Source: Aphanomyces cochlioides (Eukaryota > Oomycota > Saprolegniomycetes > Saprolegniales > Verrucalvaceae). From it: 64,000 nt of DNA. Position 1 is the stretch's first letter, and every line of letters begins with the position of its first letter. The stretch is taken from positions 2,046,001-2,110,000 of the forward strand of contig JAHQRK010000010.1 in NCBI GenBank assembly GCA_019828595.1. Reading direction: 5' to 3'. The notes beneath the pieces are model-generated. The model saw only the letters and a program-made list of their open reading frames with translations. It was not told where the DNA came from and did no database searches. The position numbers and the translations under genes were made by a program. Shown one piece after another: positions 34,402 to 46,120 of the stretch.

Positions 34402-35416
34402 ATGGCGACGACGACGACGGCGGCGACGAGGACAATCAAGGTCGCGATCGTCCAGTACGAGCCGCAGTTGATGGAAATGCAGCGCAATATGGACGCCATG
34501 GCTTCCATGCTGCAGTCTCTCTCCGCCGCGGACGGTCTGGACATCCTCATGCTGAGTGAAGTCGAACCTCCTCCTCATGCTCTCGGTCGACTGACTTGGA
34601 CGTCGTAGATGGCCTTCACGGGATATTGCTTCCGAGATCGCGCGGAAGTCGAGCCGCTGGCGGAATTCCCATCGAATGGAGCGACATTTACATGGTGCCA
34701 GCACCAAGCGCGGCGCTTGCAGTGTCTTGTGGCCTGTGGCTATGTTGAAAAGACGGACAACGTCGCCGCTGTCGATGACGGCAGTCCGTTGTTTAATGCC
34801 ATGATGGTGGTCGGCCCCGACGGCGCGCTCGTCTACAACTACCGCAAGACGAGTCTCTACGAGACGGACAAGTCGTGGGCGACACCAGGCGCTGGCTTTG
34901 GCGACTGGTTCTGTCCATGGCTCAACGTCCATCTCTCCTTCGGTACGTCCCCCGCGGCGCCACATCGAGCTCATGCCTTCTCGTGCGGCTAGGAATCTGC
35001 ATGGACATCAATCCACACAACTTTGAAGCGCCGTACGACGCGTACGAGTTCGCGACGAGCGTTGTCGCCGCGCAGAGCTCGTTGATCCTCTTCTCGAGCG
35101 CATGGACCGATCACAATCCCGGCGAGACCAACCCGACAGCCATGCCGACCATGCAGTAGGCGACGCCATGGACAAAGCCGACGACTGACCGCCTCTTCCT
35201 CCGTGTAGATATTGGGCCAACCGCCTCAAGCCCGTCATCGACGCAGCGAACGACACGAACCGAGCGTGCTACTTCATCTGCTCCAATCGAACGGGCATCG
35301 AGCGAGGGACAGCGTTCGTCGGCGGATCGTGCATTCTCTCGCTGCGTGAGCCAAGCATCGTCGTCGCCGCGAATCGCTTCGACCAAGTCGTCCTCATCTC
35401 GACGCTTCCCCTCTAA
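34402..35416 (+). CDS. NTA1: Protein N-terminal asparagine/glutamine amidohydrolase (NTA1 type)
   Basis: Exons 34402-34560, 34609-34942, 34993-35155 and 35209-35416, with introns of 48 to 53 nt, give 287 aa. The carbon-nitrogen hydrolase triad is complete: Glu53 in LMLSE, Lys133 in YRKTSLYETDKSW and Cys167 in GICMDINPHNFEAPYDAYEF. The last motif is characteristic of yeast NTA1 rather than other nitrilases, as are MAFTGYCF and the QYWANRL segment. Enzymes of this family deamidate N-terminal Asn and Gln to Asp and Glu, making substrates for arginylation in the Arg/N-degron pathway. There is no signal peptide, so it is probably cytosolic or nuclear. The first intron begins GTCGAA, a weak donor that also occurs in neighbouring genes. 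Confidence 0.92.
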
Positions 35417-35815
35417 CATATTTATCTCACCTCAAAAGTCCACCGACATGACATCGTCGATTCTCCACCGCTCGTTTCCACATTCTCCGCCTGTCGTCCT
35501 TGTAGTCGAGTCTCCCTACCTTCTTCCACGACAACCACAAGACTGCGCTCCACTCGCCGCCTTCACCACGGAATTCTCCCAATGCAACGGCGCCTTCATG
35601 GTGAACGAGCGGTTGGGACGGCTTGGGACTGGTTGGACGGGGGGAGGACGTGGTTCTGCCATGTTAAGCCATGAGAGGAGCGCTTCCATCGCTTCTAACT
35701 GCCTCCAAAGTCCTCGACAGGATCGCGCGGTTGAACCATTGAACCATGATGCAACATGAGCGCACGGCATGGCTAAGGATAGATATTTCGAACACTAGCG
35801 ATCTTGTCAACGGAC
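35417..35815. other. Intergenic spacer
   Basis: About 400 bp between two co-directional genes. No distinct feature was recognised. Confidence 0.4.
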
Positions 35816-38274
35816 ATGCATGGCAGCAGCACACTTGAAGAGCGGCTTCAAGCACAATCCAAGGCTCCCAAGGCGCAAGAAGCAGTTCTCCTGGTCTCTC
35901 CATTGCCTGCCGACCGTCTTGGACTGATTGGCGATGTGTAGACTGTGCTGCAACATGTCCATGACGGCGTCCAGGAAGTCGTGATGGCGCAACCGACTGA
36001 TCCTTTCTTGTACATGGCGTCGTATCTCCAGCACACAGTACGTCCGACTGCTTTCTCTTGCCTTGGACATGATGGGAAATCGTAGATGACTCTGCAAGTT
36101 GAGCCGGAAGACGTCGTCCTCGCGAAAGAACTGCACAAGAAGCAGATCCAGCTCGGGAAACTCCGCATGGAGCTGCTGCAACTCCGTCGATCGCGCGTCC
36201 GGGCGCTCGTCCAGTGCTTGGAAATTGAAGCAGAGCTTGGCGTCGAACCCTCCGAGACTGTAGTGACGGCGGACGACCATGAATTCCTCAAACCAGAGCG
36301 TCAACTGGACCAAACTGACTGGTGTCCGACCGCCCAGGACCTCATGGACGTGCCGTCCGCTCCATCGGTGCACTTGGCGATCGCTGGCAGTCGCAATATC
36401 AACGTTTCCCTCGAGGTAATCCATCTCGAAATCGCATCCATCCATCGCGAATCGCATAGTACTTCCTCCCCGAAGTCGTTGACGCTCTCGTGGAACTCCA
36501 GGTCCGCGTCCAGACCGTCGATGTTCCTCACCCACACGTAGAAATGCCGTCCAGAGGATCCCCTGCACTGGCTTGTCGATCATTTCCGCTCCAAGGTGCT
36601 CTTCTTTGCTCAAACTCAGTCCTGGCAACCGCGAAATGTCTAGTCGAGCCAGACTCTAGCGCATGTAGCAAGTCTCAAGCTGACGCTTGGGCAGTATCGA
36701 CTCTACTTGGACGAAATCCGCGACCAAGTGCCGACAGCGACCGAGGAAACGCACCGAGCGAGCGACAACGACGTCAAATTCCTCCCCACCTTCCATCTAG
36801 CGCTCAATTTCCACCGTAGAAGAGTCTCCACGCGCAACTGGACGAGCGGAATCGACTCATTCGGCACTTGAGCGTCACGAATGCTGCGAAACGAAGTGAG
36901 ACGTCGATCCGCGGGCGGCAGATCGTCGTCAACTTTGAAAAACTGTGGATTCCCATCGATTCCATCGAGCCGATTGCCAAGTTCACGCCATGTAAGTCGA
37001 ATGCACCTCCCAGCGCCTTCAATACGCTCTCTAGTCCAGTTGCAAGCACTCCATCGCGCTGAAATCTTCCTCATGCGCGCCGACGAGGTCGCGTACAAAG
37101 CCAAGCTCCAATTCGACTTGGAATATGCGAGCTGCACCAAGATCCAAGCCATGTACAAGTGCCACGTCATGTACAAGCGCCACCAAGTTGTCATGGCCGC
37201 AAGACACCGCGCGGCGAGCCAGATCCAAGCCGTCTACGAGCGCTATCTCTACTTGAAAGCGATTCGATTGCCCTCTTGGTGCGTCGTCGGCCAGCAAGTC
37301 GTCGTCGCGCTCTCGATTGCCCGTCGCGCAGGTCCATCTCCCTCCAGAACATGGCGGCGCGCTGACGATTTTCATGTAGCGATCACGTTTCAGTTCTACC
37401 CATGCAAAGATTTCACGGCGGGCAACTTTACAACGCTCGCGCCGCCGGTGGACATTGAAATGCTCAAGCAGAGATGCCGCCACGACGAGCAATGCGCGGC
37501 GTTTGCATCGGACGGATCGCTCAAGCGCTTTGTGCCGCGGCAGCTTTCCCAGCTCCAACCGATGAAGCGAGCTGCCGACGCCCCCGAGATTTCCCCCGTT
37601 GACGGGCTCTACATCAAGCAGATTCCACGTAAGTTTAGCCGCTTCTCCGTCATTTCTCACGGTTTCCCCATGCTTCCTCTGTAGGAGACGACGCTGAAGT
37701 CATCACGCACGCCATCGTGGAAGCGATTCCCCCGAATAAATTCGGCATGCTCCAAGTGGTGTTTGACGGCACAGGCGTCGTCGAGGACGTTCCCGTGCAG
37801 AAACTAAGTCTGCGGTGGAAGCGCACGTATGATTTCACGGCCGACGAGTGGTTCTACGTCGATGAAATCACAAAGCGCCGCGCGGCCAAGCCCCCCGCGG
37901 TACGACAAAGCTCCCCCCATGAGCTACGGGGGCGAAACGGGGGCGAACGCTCATCGACTGTAGGCATATACTGACGACCAAGAGCGCCACGAGGAAATTG
38001 CGCTGCGGAAACGCATATATGCCATGGAGCAGGACGAAGTATACCAGCGGAAACGTATCCGCAGCGCCATCAAACTCCAATGCGCGTTCCGCAACCGAAG
38101 TCCGACCACCGTGCCGCCATGAGGATGCTAATTGTGGTTGTAGAGGCGAGGAAACTGTTCCGATTCATGCTTGCGGTGCGTGAAAAGGAAAAGGAACACG
38201 CCGCGCAAGTCGAACAAGTCGCGCAGCAAGTCGCGAAGAAGCGAGAGAAGCGACGACGCTGGTGGTTTCGCTAG
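35816..38274 (+). CDS. RIIa/DPY-30-like and IQ-motif protein, 12 exons, probable flagellar protein
   Basis: Twelve exons (35816-35893, 35942-36037, 36086-36415, 36460-36501, 36542-36595, 36644-36772, 36820-36991, 37035-37331, 37380-37628, 37685-37899, 37964-38099, 38144-38274) with introns of 38-64 nt join in frame to 642 aa. Near residue 45 is QPTDPFLYMASYLQ and near residue 170 CRPEDPLHWLVDHF, both resembling the dimerisation helix of RIIa/DPY-30 domains. IQ motifs, which bind calmodulin, appear as SCTKIQAMYKCHVMYKR and ASQIQAVYERYLYLK, with a third (AIKLQCAFRNRKARKLF) assembled exactly across the last intron, which supports that splice. The C-terminus is a basic helix (KKREKRRRWWFR). This domain mix is typical of radial spoke and other axonemal proteins. 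The exact protein is not identified. Confidence 0.82.
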
Positions 38275-40857
38275 AAGAACGACCAAGTCCTCCGCCCCCC
38301 CTCCACGACGTCTCAATAAGCAGTCCATCTCTTCAGTGGCGTTCTTCAGTGGCGTTCCCTGCGTTGCAGATCCTTGAGCTGTCATTTCTTCCTCCTCTCG
38401 CGCTCTGACAACTCCTCAACGAGCTATCAAAGTCCCAAGAAAAAGCGGCAACAGGTGGGAAATGGCGGGGGGGAGCTGGTTGTGCCGCCGCCCCCCCTCA
38501 GTTCCCCCGTTGGTGTCCCCCTCTGCAACTTGACAAGACGTCAGTGGACTTTGAAGAGAGATCGTGATGGAAGATGCGAAGGCTTTTCATCTATTTCGTC
38601 GAGGGGAAAAGAGCCTGTTGAGAAGCGCAGCTGCCTTGGCATGACGCTAGAACACTGGTCGTACTGTATGGCATCACCGAAAAGAAACGATGTGACTCTC
38701 TGATAGACGACGACCCACGCCATGGTTCAATTTATAGCACAAGCGTCACTCAGCTGGCCGCAAAAAAAAGAGCCACCAACAGAGCGCACGACTCGGCAGC
38801 AGCATGGAGAAGGCTGGCGTCAGCTAAAAGCGTGCAGAGAAATGCTGTTGGCATCATTTCGTGGCCACATACGGTAACGTTACAACAACAACGACGGCCA
38901 TCGTGAGATGAGGAGTGGCGCTGTTGTTTGTCCAAACCGAGTTTCAAGACTGACGCGAGCTACTGAGTCGTGGCGCGTTTGCAGTCCTAGTCAAGGGCAG
39001 AGTCCAAAGGGGGAATGCTCTCTCTCTCGTCCATTTCAGAGCTCGCAGTCGATTCCAAAAGGTCTCTCGCCGCTTGTCTAGCTCTAGCGTCGATCTCAAT
39101 GGCGTTCCCCGTCAACGAGAGCGTCAAGAGGAACGGAGAAGCGTCGAGAGTGCTGGGGGGATGGCTATCAGTCACGAAAGAGGAAACCCAGCTTGGGGAA
39201 GTTCAAGTTTTGCACCCATGGTGTCAAGCGGAGACGGCGCTGACATCACTGACTGTCGTCGTCTTGAACGTTGGACGAGCAAGATTGGAATCGTGCACGC
39301 TGTCGATAACGGACGCAAACTCTCCTTGCTCCATCATGGAAGCTTCCCATGAGATTCCTGCCGTGCTTCCCAAGCTATCGGTCGAGAGAGAGACGTGATG
39401 GCTATCTGCGGCGTTCGTGTCGCGAAAACTTTTTTTGTGCAAGAGGACGAGCGTACAGTACAGTCTACAGCGGTGCGCCGCGTCGCCGAGGAAACCACGC
39501 ACGGAGCTAGTCATCGTCCCACCATCATGCTGAGCTATCCAGTATTTGATCTTCGCTGAATCTTGATCTTCCTCGACATCGAGATCTTTTTTGTGTGGCC
39601 TTGTTCGCTGTCATCGCGACGGCGGGGATGACGCAACGCAGACGTCCCTTCCCTTCTCCTCGTTCCCTTGACTGCAAACAATCGCTGGGATTGTCACGAC
39701 CAGCCACGTTCTCGACTGCGAGTGTGCATCTCTCGCCTGTCATCGTGTCAACTCTGTCGCCTAGGTTGTAATCCCGTCTCGACGATGTGAAACGGACGGT
39801 TTCACATTGACGGTTTCTTGCATTGTATAGCGAAGACAGCAGCAAGCGCGCGCCGCGAACGCCGTGGAAACGAAGAGCGCCGTGGTTTTCTCGACTGACT
39901 GCCGCCGCGTCGCGTAGATTGGACCAACGGCAAAGTGCTCTTTGCAGTTGAAGTTGTCAACTTCAACCATGCAGTTCGTTGAACACCCCAGATGTCCACA
40001 GCAATGTGTTCCACCGCACAGTGATACAAACTTTTACAGGTTATTTAATATATAAGATTTATTAATTATAAAGCTTAAGAGGGTATCTTTCGGAGAATAA
40101 ACATTCCAGTGGAACGCTTCAAGAGGACTTTGATAGACTTTTGATAAGTAAACGAAGTAGAGCACATTTCATCTACGTGGGGGCTCATATTAGTCCACGA
40201 AATTAGGCTGGAATCACGTCTTGTGAACTCAACCATCGAGCAGCGTACTGTAAAAAAACAACTGCTCTTATCCAAGATGAAGGGTGAATGGAATGCTTCA
40301 GGTCTCAATCCGATTCAATACAGATGCCAATTCAACACGATGCTGGAGTTGAACCCTTGACAATTGAATGTCAGACGCATTCTCTTGATGCTATTCTCAT
40401 TAACTGCGACGACTACGATGATTATTTCACTTCTTCACTGTAGGTAGCTACAATGTACAATCATTTCCGTTTGGGTCTCATCAATCCCATCAATCACGTG
40501 CTTGACAAGCTTATCCACGATGGACTTTTGGTCGTTGCGCATACTTTTCTTTGAATAAATTTTCAAAGGCTATTGATGTTGACCGGAAATCGCATAATCT
40601 TGAGGAGGCGAAATGTAGAGGTGGACGCTGTTTTGTCGATTTTTTATGTAATATTTCATTTATTTGAATTTTTCATTTATCTTGATGCTTCAAAGTGGTT
40701 GTGGATGAACCGTTACAAAAGATCGAAATGCACGACGTACATTCGAACGTACAGTTGTAATACAATATTGACGATGTGAAAATCGTACGTTCGGCACGTA
40801 CAACTGTGCGTTCCAATACATTCCAAACGATTCCACGCAGTTGCCATCAATTGCAAG
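38275..40857. other. 2.6-kb intergenic region, no supported gene
   Basis: It contains a G/C homopolymer-rich patch (38460-38520), a perfect 9-bp hairpin ATGTGAAAC/GTTTCACAT near 39786-39809, and two modest minus-strand frames in the same phase (39514-39224 and 39175-38987) that read somewhat protein-like but are separated by two stops. The right half is AT-rich and probably includes the promoter of the PX gene. I annotate no gene. Confidence 0.45.
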
Positions 40858-41940
40858 ATGAATGAGATATCATCAGCGCGGTGCGGCACTTCGGACGGAC
40901 GATTATCGACAGGAAACATGGACAAGAACACGGTTCGGACGCCGATTGACGTCATTGCGACCTACATGAACTCCTCCGATACGCGACTCAACATGAAGAC
41001 GGCCGATATGCGCGCGTCGATGCGACACAGCGAATCGGCGCAATCGACGATTTCACCGATGACTCAACCGACGTCGGCGCCAGCGTCGCTGCAGCGAAAA
41101 CGGTCGGGGTCGATCAACACTGCCATGTCGCGAGATTCGTCGGCCGAGTGGGGTTGGTTTGCTGACATTGACAGCAGTGGCGAGTCTTTTGGCGAGAATT
41201 CGATTACAAACCTGCTTCGTCGTAAACTCTCAATTGAAGGCGGACTGAACGAACACATTATACACGACGAGCAACACTCGACAAGTCGCATGACGGCGGC
41301 ACTCAAGACGTTTCCAAGCGCCGACAGCGCCAAGGTTCAAACAGCTGCAATTTCGATTCCAAAGTTCCGCATTGTGCAATCGCGTGCCGGGTCGGACCGC
41401 CATGCCGAATACCTCGTGACTTTCAAGCTGGGTGCGCTCTCATGCATATGGTCCAGTCTGTCTCATCCATTTGCGCATATAGGACGAGAATATCATGCAG
41501 ATTGGCGGCGCTACTCAGAGTTTTGTGAAATTGTGAAGAAATTGGACGCTTATCAATATCCACGGGCCATGTCGGCGTGGCGCAGCATTGACAATCGATG
41601 GTAAGCATGCAGCTCAAGACTTTTTCAAGCCAACCAACGCTGTAGGTTCAATCGTTTGGAGCCATCATATCTGCACAAAAAGTGTGTTGCACTCGAAGTC
41701 TTTCTGAGGGATCTCATGTACGAACTCACTGTGCCAGACATCCTCATCCAATTCATCGGCGAGCCCATCAACACAAGACCACTCGATGCAAGTGGAGGAC
41801 GTCCATCGGCACAACTTCCAAAGGAACTTCGACCACAACAGCCACAAGAAGAACGAGAGCTCTTCGAGAAGCTGTGGGCCGAGAATTTCAAGCGGTCAGC
41901 TGTCGTCTACAGCAAAGGTTTTGCCGTCGAGTCAACGTAG
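40858..41940 (+). CDS. PX-domain (phosphoinositide-binding) protein
   Basis: Exon 1 (40858-41600) and exon 2 (41646-41940) are joined by a 45-nt intron that splits a Trp codon, giving 345 aa. The N-terminal ~135 residues are Ser/Met/Thr-rich and likely disordered, with a SAEWGWFADIDSSG motif near residue 95 also seen in the protein at 30881. The PX domain starts near residue 165 (ISIPKFRIVQSRAG), carries the lipid-binding signature HADWRRYSEFCEIVKKL and ends with KKCVALEVFLRDLMYEL. PX domains bind phosphoinositides and target proteins to endosomal or vacuolar membranes. The C-terminal tail (ERELFEKLWAENFKRS) has no known motif. Confidence 0.87.
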
Positions 41941-42314
41941 TCCTGCCAGCTTTAAGCTTATTTGTCACCTAACTATGATTTTTGCTTCTCACTATCGTGT
42001 GATTGACGCTCTACAGCGCTACAGCGTTGTGTAGGCGCTGTCTATGCATCCAGAGATGCTTAACTGGGTGAAGAAATCCTTTGAGTTTCTGATTGCCTTT
42101 CATTCTTCACACTTTTCAAATGTCCATCTTGAATTGTGGTTTGATGGGTTCTCTTCAATAAACCTCTCAAAACTAATATTTCGACATTTAAATATTTAGG
42201 CTGTTCCTCAAATTGAACAATGCAGCAGAGAGAAAATACAAGTTTTTGAGTGAAGCGAGAGTTCAAAGCTTCAGTCCAGGATGAATGGAATTCACCATTG
42301 ATAAACATTCATCA
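41941..42314. other. Intergenic, flank of element C
   Basis: No gene recognised. The body of the 5' LTR of element C would be expected here but is absent. Confidence 0.45.
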
Positions 42315-42401
42315 TGTACCCGGTTACACTTGGTAGCACTCTAGTTCGTCCAAGGACCTGCTAGAAGGAAAAGTCACAACTCAACGATTCCAACGTTTAC
42401 G

Positions 42402-43193
42402 ATGAACAATGAAGACAGCCCTGTCGGCGAAGGGCGAGTGAGACTCGATGTCCCCAAGTTTGGAGGCTCAGCCTCCGAGAATCTTCTCGTCTGGGAAGCT
42501 GGCGTGAAGATGGCCGTAGAAGCCATGGATTTTCAATCTGGAACCAAGCAAGTTGCTTTTGCTGTATCAGGCCTTACTGGCAAAGCCCACACCTGGGCAG
42601 TCAACACTTATATGCGCGATGCCCCTGTGATGGACACTCTGCCAAAATTTATCACTCTCATGAAGGCAACTTATTTGCCAAAGGACGCAGCTGTGCGCCA
42701 CATGCATCAACTTTTGAAGGCCACTCAAGGCAAACTGACAATCAGCGAGTTTGCCCAGAAGCTGGAATATCACTGGCTCTCCCTGCCTGACAAGGCTCTA
42801 GTCTCGGAAGGAGCGATCGTCAACGTTTTCATGCATGGTTTGAACCATGGCCCTCCGCGACTTGAAGTCTTCCGTCGAATGCCCGAGAATATGGTTGACG
42901 CACTCAATATTGCCCTTGGCGAGCATTACTCGCAATCGGCGGCTTCATTTGCGGGTCATCATGACGCTTACGACATGGAAATTAGCCAAATCGGCACGAC
43001 AAACAATCGCGAAACTCGCAACTTTGATCGTCAACGTCCCAACTCAAGTCAAAGACGCAATGTGCGTTGTTACAATTGCCAGCGTACGGGACACATTTCC
43101 CGCAACTGCACTGCTCCCCGCCGACAGGCTTCCAATGCGTATGGTGCGCCTGGAACGCCTCCGCGTCGCCGGGTAAACTTCACAACCCAGTAG
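42402..43193 (+). CDS. gag of element C
   Basis: An intact 263-aa frame from an ATG contains the retrotransposon gag core (GLTGKAHTWAVNTYMRD, HYSQSAASF) and one CCHC knuckle (CYNCQRTGHISRNC) near residue 225, ending TTQ and a stop. Pol follows in another frame, overlapping the gag end, as is usual for gag/pol frameshifting. Confidence 0.9.
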   Translation: MNNEDSPVGEGRVRLDVPKFGGSASENLLVWEAGVKMAVEAMDFQSGTKQVAFAVSGLTGKAHTWAVNTYMRDAPVMDTLPKFITLMKATYLPKDAAVRHMHQLLKATQGKLTISEFAQKLEYHWLSLPDKALVSEGAIVNVFMHGLNHGPPRLEVFRRMPENMVDALNIALGEHYSQSAASFAGHHDAYDMEISQIGTTNNRETRNFDRQRPNSSQRRNVRCYNCQRTGHISRNCTAPRRQASNAYGAPGTPPRRRVNFTTQ

Positions 43194-46120
43194 GCCGCCC
43201 GGCGCCTACTGGGCAAGTTGATCAATGGGTGTCCGACACCGCGCCCTCTGAACCTATTGATCTAGCCCCTGGCACTTTGTGCCGCCTAGGTGAGCATCAC
43301 CAAATGCTCTCCTACCTGCTTCCAGTTCCTGGATTCAGCGACCCCCTCCGTGTCTTGATAGACAGTGGCGCATCTGAAAATTATGCGCGGCGCGCAACTA
43401 TTGCACGAGCTACAGGCGTATCGACGTCCAAGGCTCAACCTAACGACACTCTACGCATCCGACTTGCAGACGGTCGGATTGTTTCAAATCCACGACAAAT
43501 TGTCGCGTTGCCAATATCGATTGGTGACTTTTCGTCAAGAGAAGAATTCTTCCTTATGGACCTTGACGACCGATGGGATTTGATCCTTGGAATGTGTTGG
43601 CTCGAACGCCATCAGCCCATTATTGACTGGCGCCTGAAGACGATGGTGCCACCATCTCCACGTTCCTACGTGCCCAACCCAGCGCAGAGTAATGAACTCG
43701 CTGTGGTTTGTATTGACCCTTCGTCAACACGGACACGCGATGGCATTGTGGACCATCCATGAGAAGAACAAGCTATTCCAGCTTTGGATACACCTTCAAA
43801 CGAACCTGAAGGTTTGCCGGCGAATGATCAACGAATCGCCGAAGAGTTTTCCGACGACCACGAAGAAGAGTCGATCGATGAGTACGATTTCCGAGAGTGT
43901 GCACCCTCTCGAGACAGGCACAATGTTCCCGACAAGTTGTCTGTTGATGAGTTTATACGGTCAGCCTGTGACCTTGAAGAACTGCCCACCAGGGCAGATG
44001 AGATTGTGGCTTTGCCGGAGATGAGCTTTCGCTCCTTTTCGCGACTCCTGCATGCCCAAGAACCGCTGAGTATCGCGGTTATCTGCGTAGAAGAAGATGG
44101 AACCCTCCACACGACATCCACGATGGACAAGGATGTCCTTGACGATGCTGACAAGCGAGCACGAACGACATGGGAGTCTCTCAAGACTAGCCCGTTCTAC
44201 GACATATTGATGGAGTACAAGGATGTATTCCCTGACGAGGTTCCAGCGGCGCTGCCTAGCGACAAAGGCATCCGGCATGAGATTGACTTGGTCCCGGGGA
44301 CCAAGTATTGCGTTACACGCCAGTGGCCATTGCCACGTGATCAGGTCGACTCATTCTTTGCGGCCCGCAAGAAGGCAGGCCATGTGCGCGAGAGCAACTC
44401 GCCGCACTCAAGTCCGACATTTTGTGTCAAGAAACCCAACGGTGGCTGGCGTATCGTTCACGCCTTCAACAAGTTGGATCAAGCCACGATACCGGCGCAA
44501 ACGCCGATTCCGCGCAAGGATGTCATCATTGACAGCATGGCGGGTAGTACCCTCTTTTCCACGATCGATTTGCGCGATGGGTTCTACCAGATCCTGATGC
44601 GTATACAGGATATTCCTAAGACCGCTGTCTCCACTCCAAGTGGCATGCTCTGGGAATGGCTCGTTATGCCACAAGGCCTTTCAAATGCCCCAGCAACGTT
44701 CAACCGCATGGTGACGTCGAAACTTCGCCCTTTGCGAGCCTTTGCTCCCTCTTATTTCGATATTTATATCCATAGTCGTCGCACGACCACCTGCTCCGAC
44801 CTTGAGGTCCATCGTGATCATCTCCGTCAAGTCCTTGCCGTCCTGCGGGACAATGGTCTCTATGCCAACTTGGCCAAATGTATGTTTGGTGTCGAGGAAA
44901 TTCCTGTTCTGGGTGACTTTGTTGGCATCAATGGTTGTCGCGCTGACCCTGCAAAGGTCCAAACCATTCGCGACTGGCCCGTTCCGTCTACTCAAACTGA
45001 GTTGCGCAGTTGGCTTGGTCTAGCCACGTATCTACACAAGTTCTCGGCAAATTTTGCCTCGCTGGCACAACCTTTATCGGTCTTACTTGCCAAAGACGCC
45101 CCTTGGGATTGGACCCACGAATGCCACGACGCGTTCAACGCGGTGAAAGACAGCTTAGTGTCTGCGCCTGTCCTGGCGCTACCCGACTTTTCTCGACCCT
45201 TCTCGGTCGTTTGTGATGCCTCTGTCAAGGCTATAGGCTGCTGCCTCATGCAAGTGGGGGAGGATGGTCGCGACCGACCTGTGTCGTATCAATCCCGCCA
45301 GCTCCAAAAGGCTGAAAAAGCCTACCCTGTCCACGACTTGGAGCTACTAGCTATGAAATACGCCCTCACGAAGTTTCGAATCTACCTCCTAGGTAGCAAG
45401 CCTTTCGTGGTCTACACAGACCATGCATCTTTACGCACAGCCGTCAAGTCTCCTCATATTAGCCAACGCATGGCTCGCTGGTTAGTCTTCTTTGCCGAGT
45501 TCAACTTCACAGTTGAATACAAACCTGGACGTCAAAACGTCTTTGCGGACGCTCTTTCCCGTCGTCCATCGACATCAGACGACACAAGCTTGAACCATGT
45601 ATCACACGTGCACTCGAATCTCCACGACCGTGTGCGTGCGTCCTACACATCCGACAAATGGCTTTCTGAGATTTTATCTCTGTTATGTGATTCCACTACT
45701 TCGCCGAAGCGATCCTCGCTCAAGAATTTTTCTGTCCATGATGGCTTGGTGTATTACACGATGGCTTCCAGCCCACGCCGCCTTGCCATTCCGGCAGATG
45801 AAGCCCTTCGCCGTGACATTTTGCATGATTGTCATGCCGCCAAAACAGCAGGACATTTTGGCCGCGACAAGACTTATCTTACCGTAGCACGGCAATTCTG
45901 GTGGCCCCGCCTATTCAAGGCCGTATCGCGCTATGTAGCGCATTGTGACGTCTGCCAACGCGTCAAGGCTTCCCTAGCCACTCGTGCCCCTTTGGCACCT
46001 TTGCCAAACCTGACGAGGTTTTCTCCTCGGTCAGGATGGATTTTATCTTTGGCTTACCACGCGACAAGCACGGTCGCACCGGCATTTGGACTTGTGTTGA
46101 CAGGTTGTCCAAATTTTTGA
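43193..46120 (+). pseudogene. Protease, RT and RNase H of element C pol
   Basis: The protease has LIDSGASENYA and LILGMCWLERHQP. A TGA at 43760-43762 (probably from CGA) interrupts the frame. RT follows, with RVVHAFNKLD-type blocks, LFSTIDLRDGFYQIL and MPQGLSNAPATFNRM. The catalytic box reads SYFDIYIHSR where the family has FDD, so one catalytic Asp is lost and the RT cannot work. RNase H is recognisable from VVCDASVKAIGCCL, HDLELLAMKYAL and VVYTDHASLRTA. An HHCC zinc site (HDCHAAKTAGHF ... CDVCQRVK) begins integrase before a frameshift near 46010. Confidence 0.88.

Noticed and set aside
35807..36628. 273-codon minus-strand frame
   Set aside because: It is the shadow of exons 1-5 of the RIIa/IQ gene on the plus strand, whose splice sites and motifs explain the region.
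38987..39514. Two minus-strand frames in the same phase, and a plus-strand frame at 39015-39398
   Set aside because: They are separated by two stops, no clean frame-keeping intron was found, and no motif is recognised.
40075..40308. 77-codon minus-strand frame
   Set aside because: It begins and ends without recognisable motifs in AT-rich intergenic DNA. A decayed transposase is possible but unsupported.
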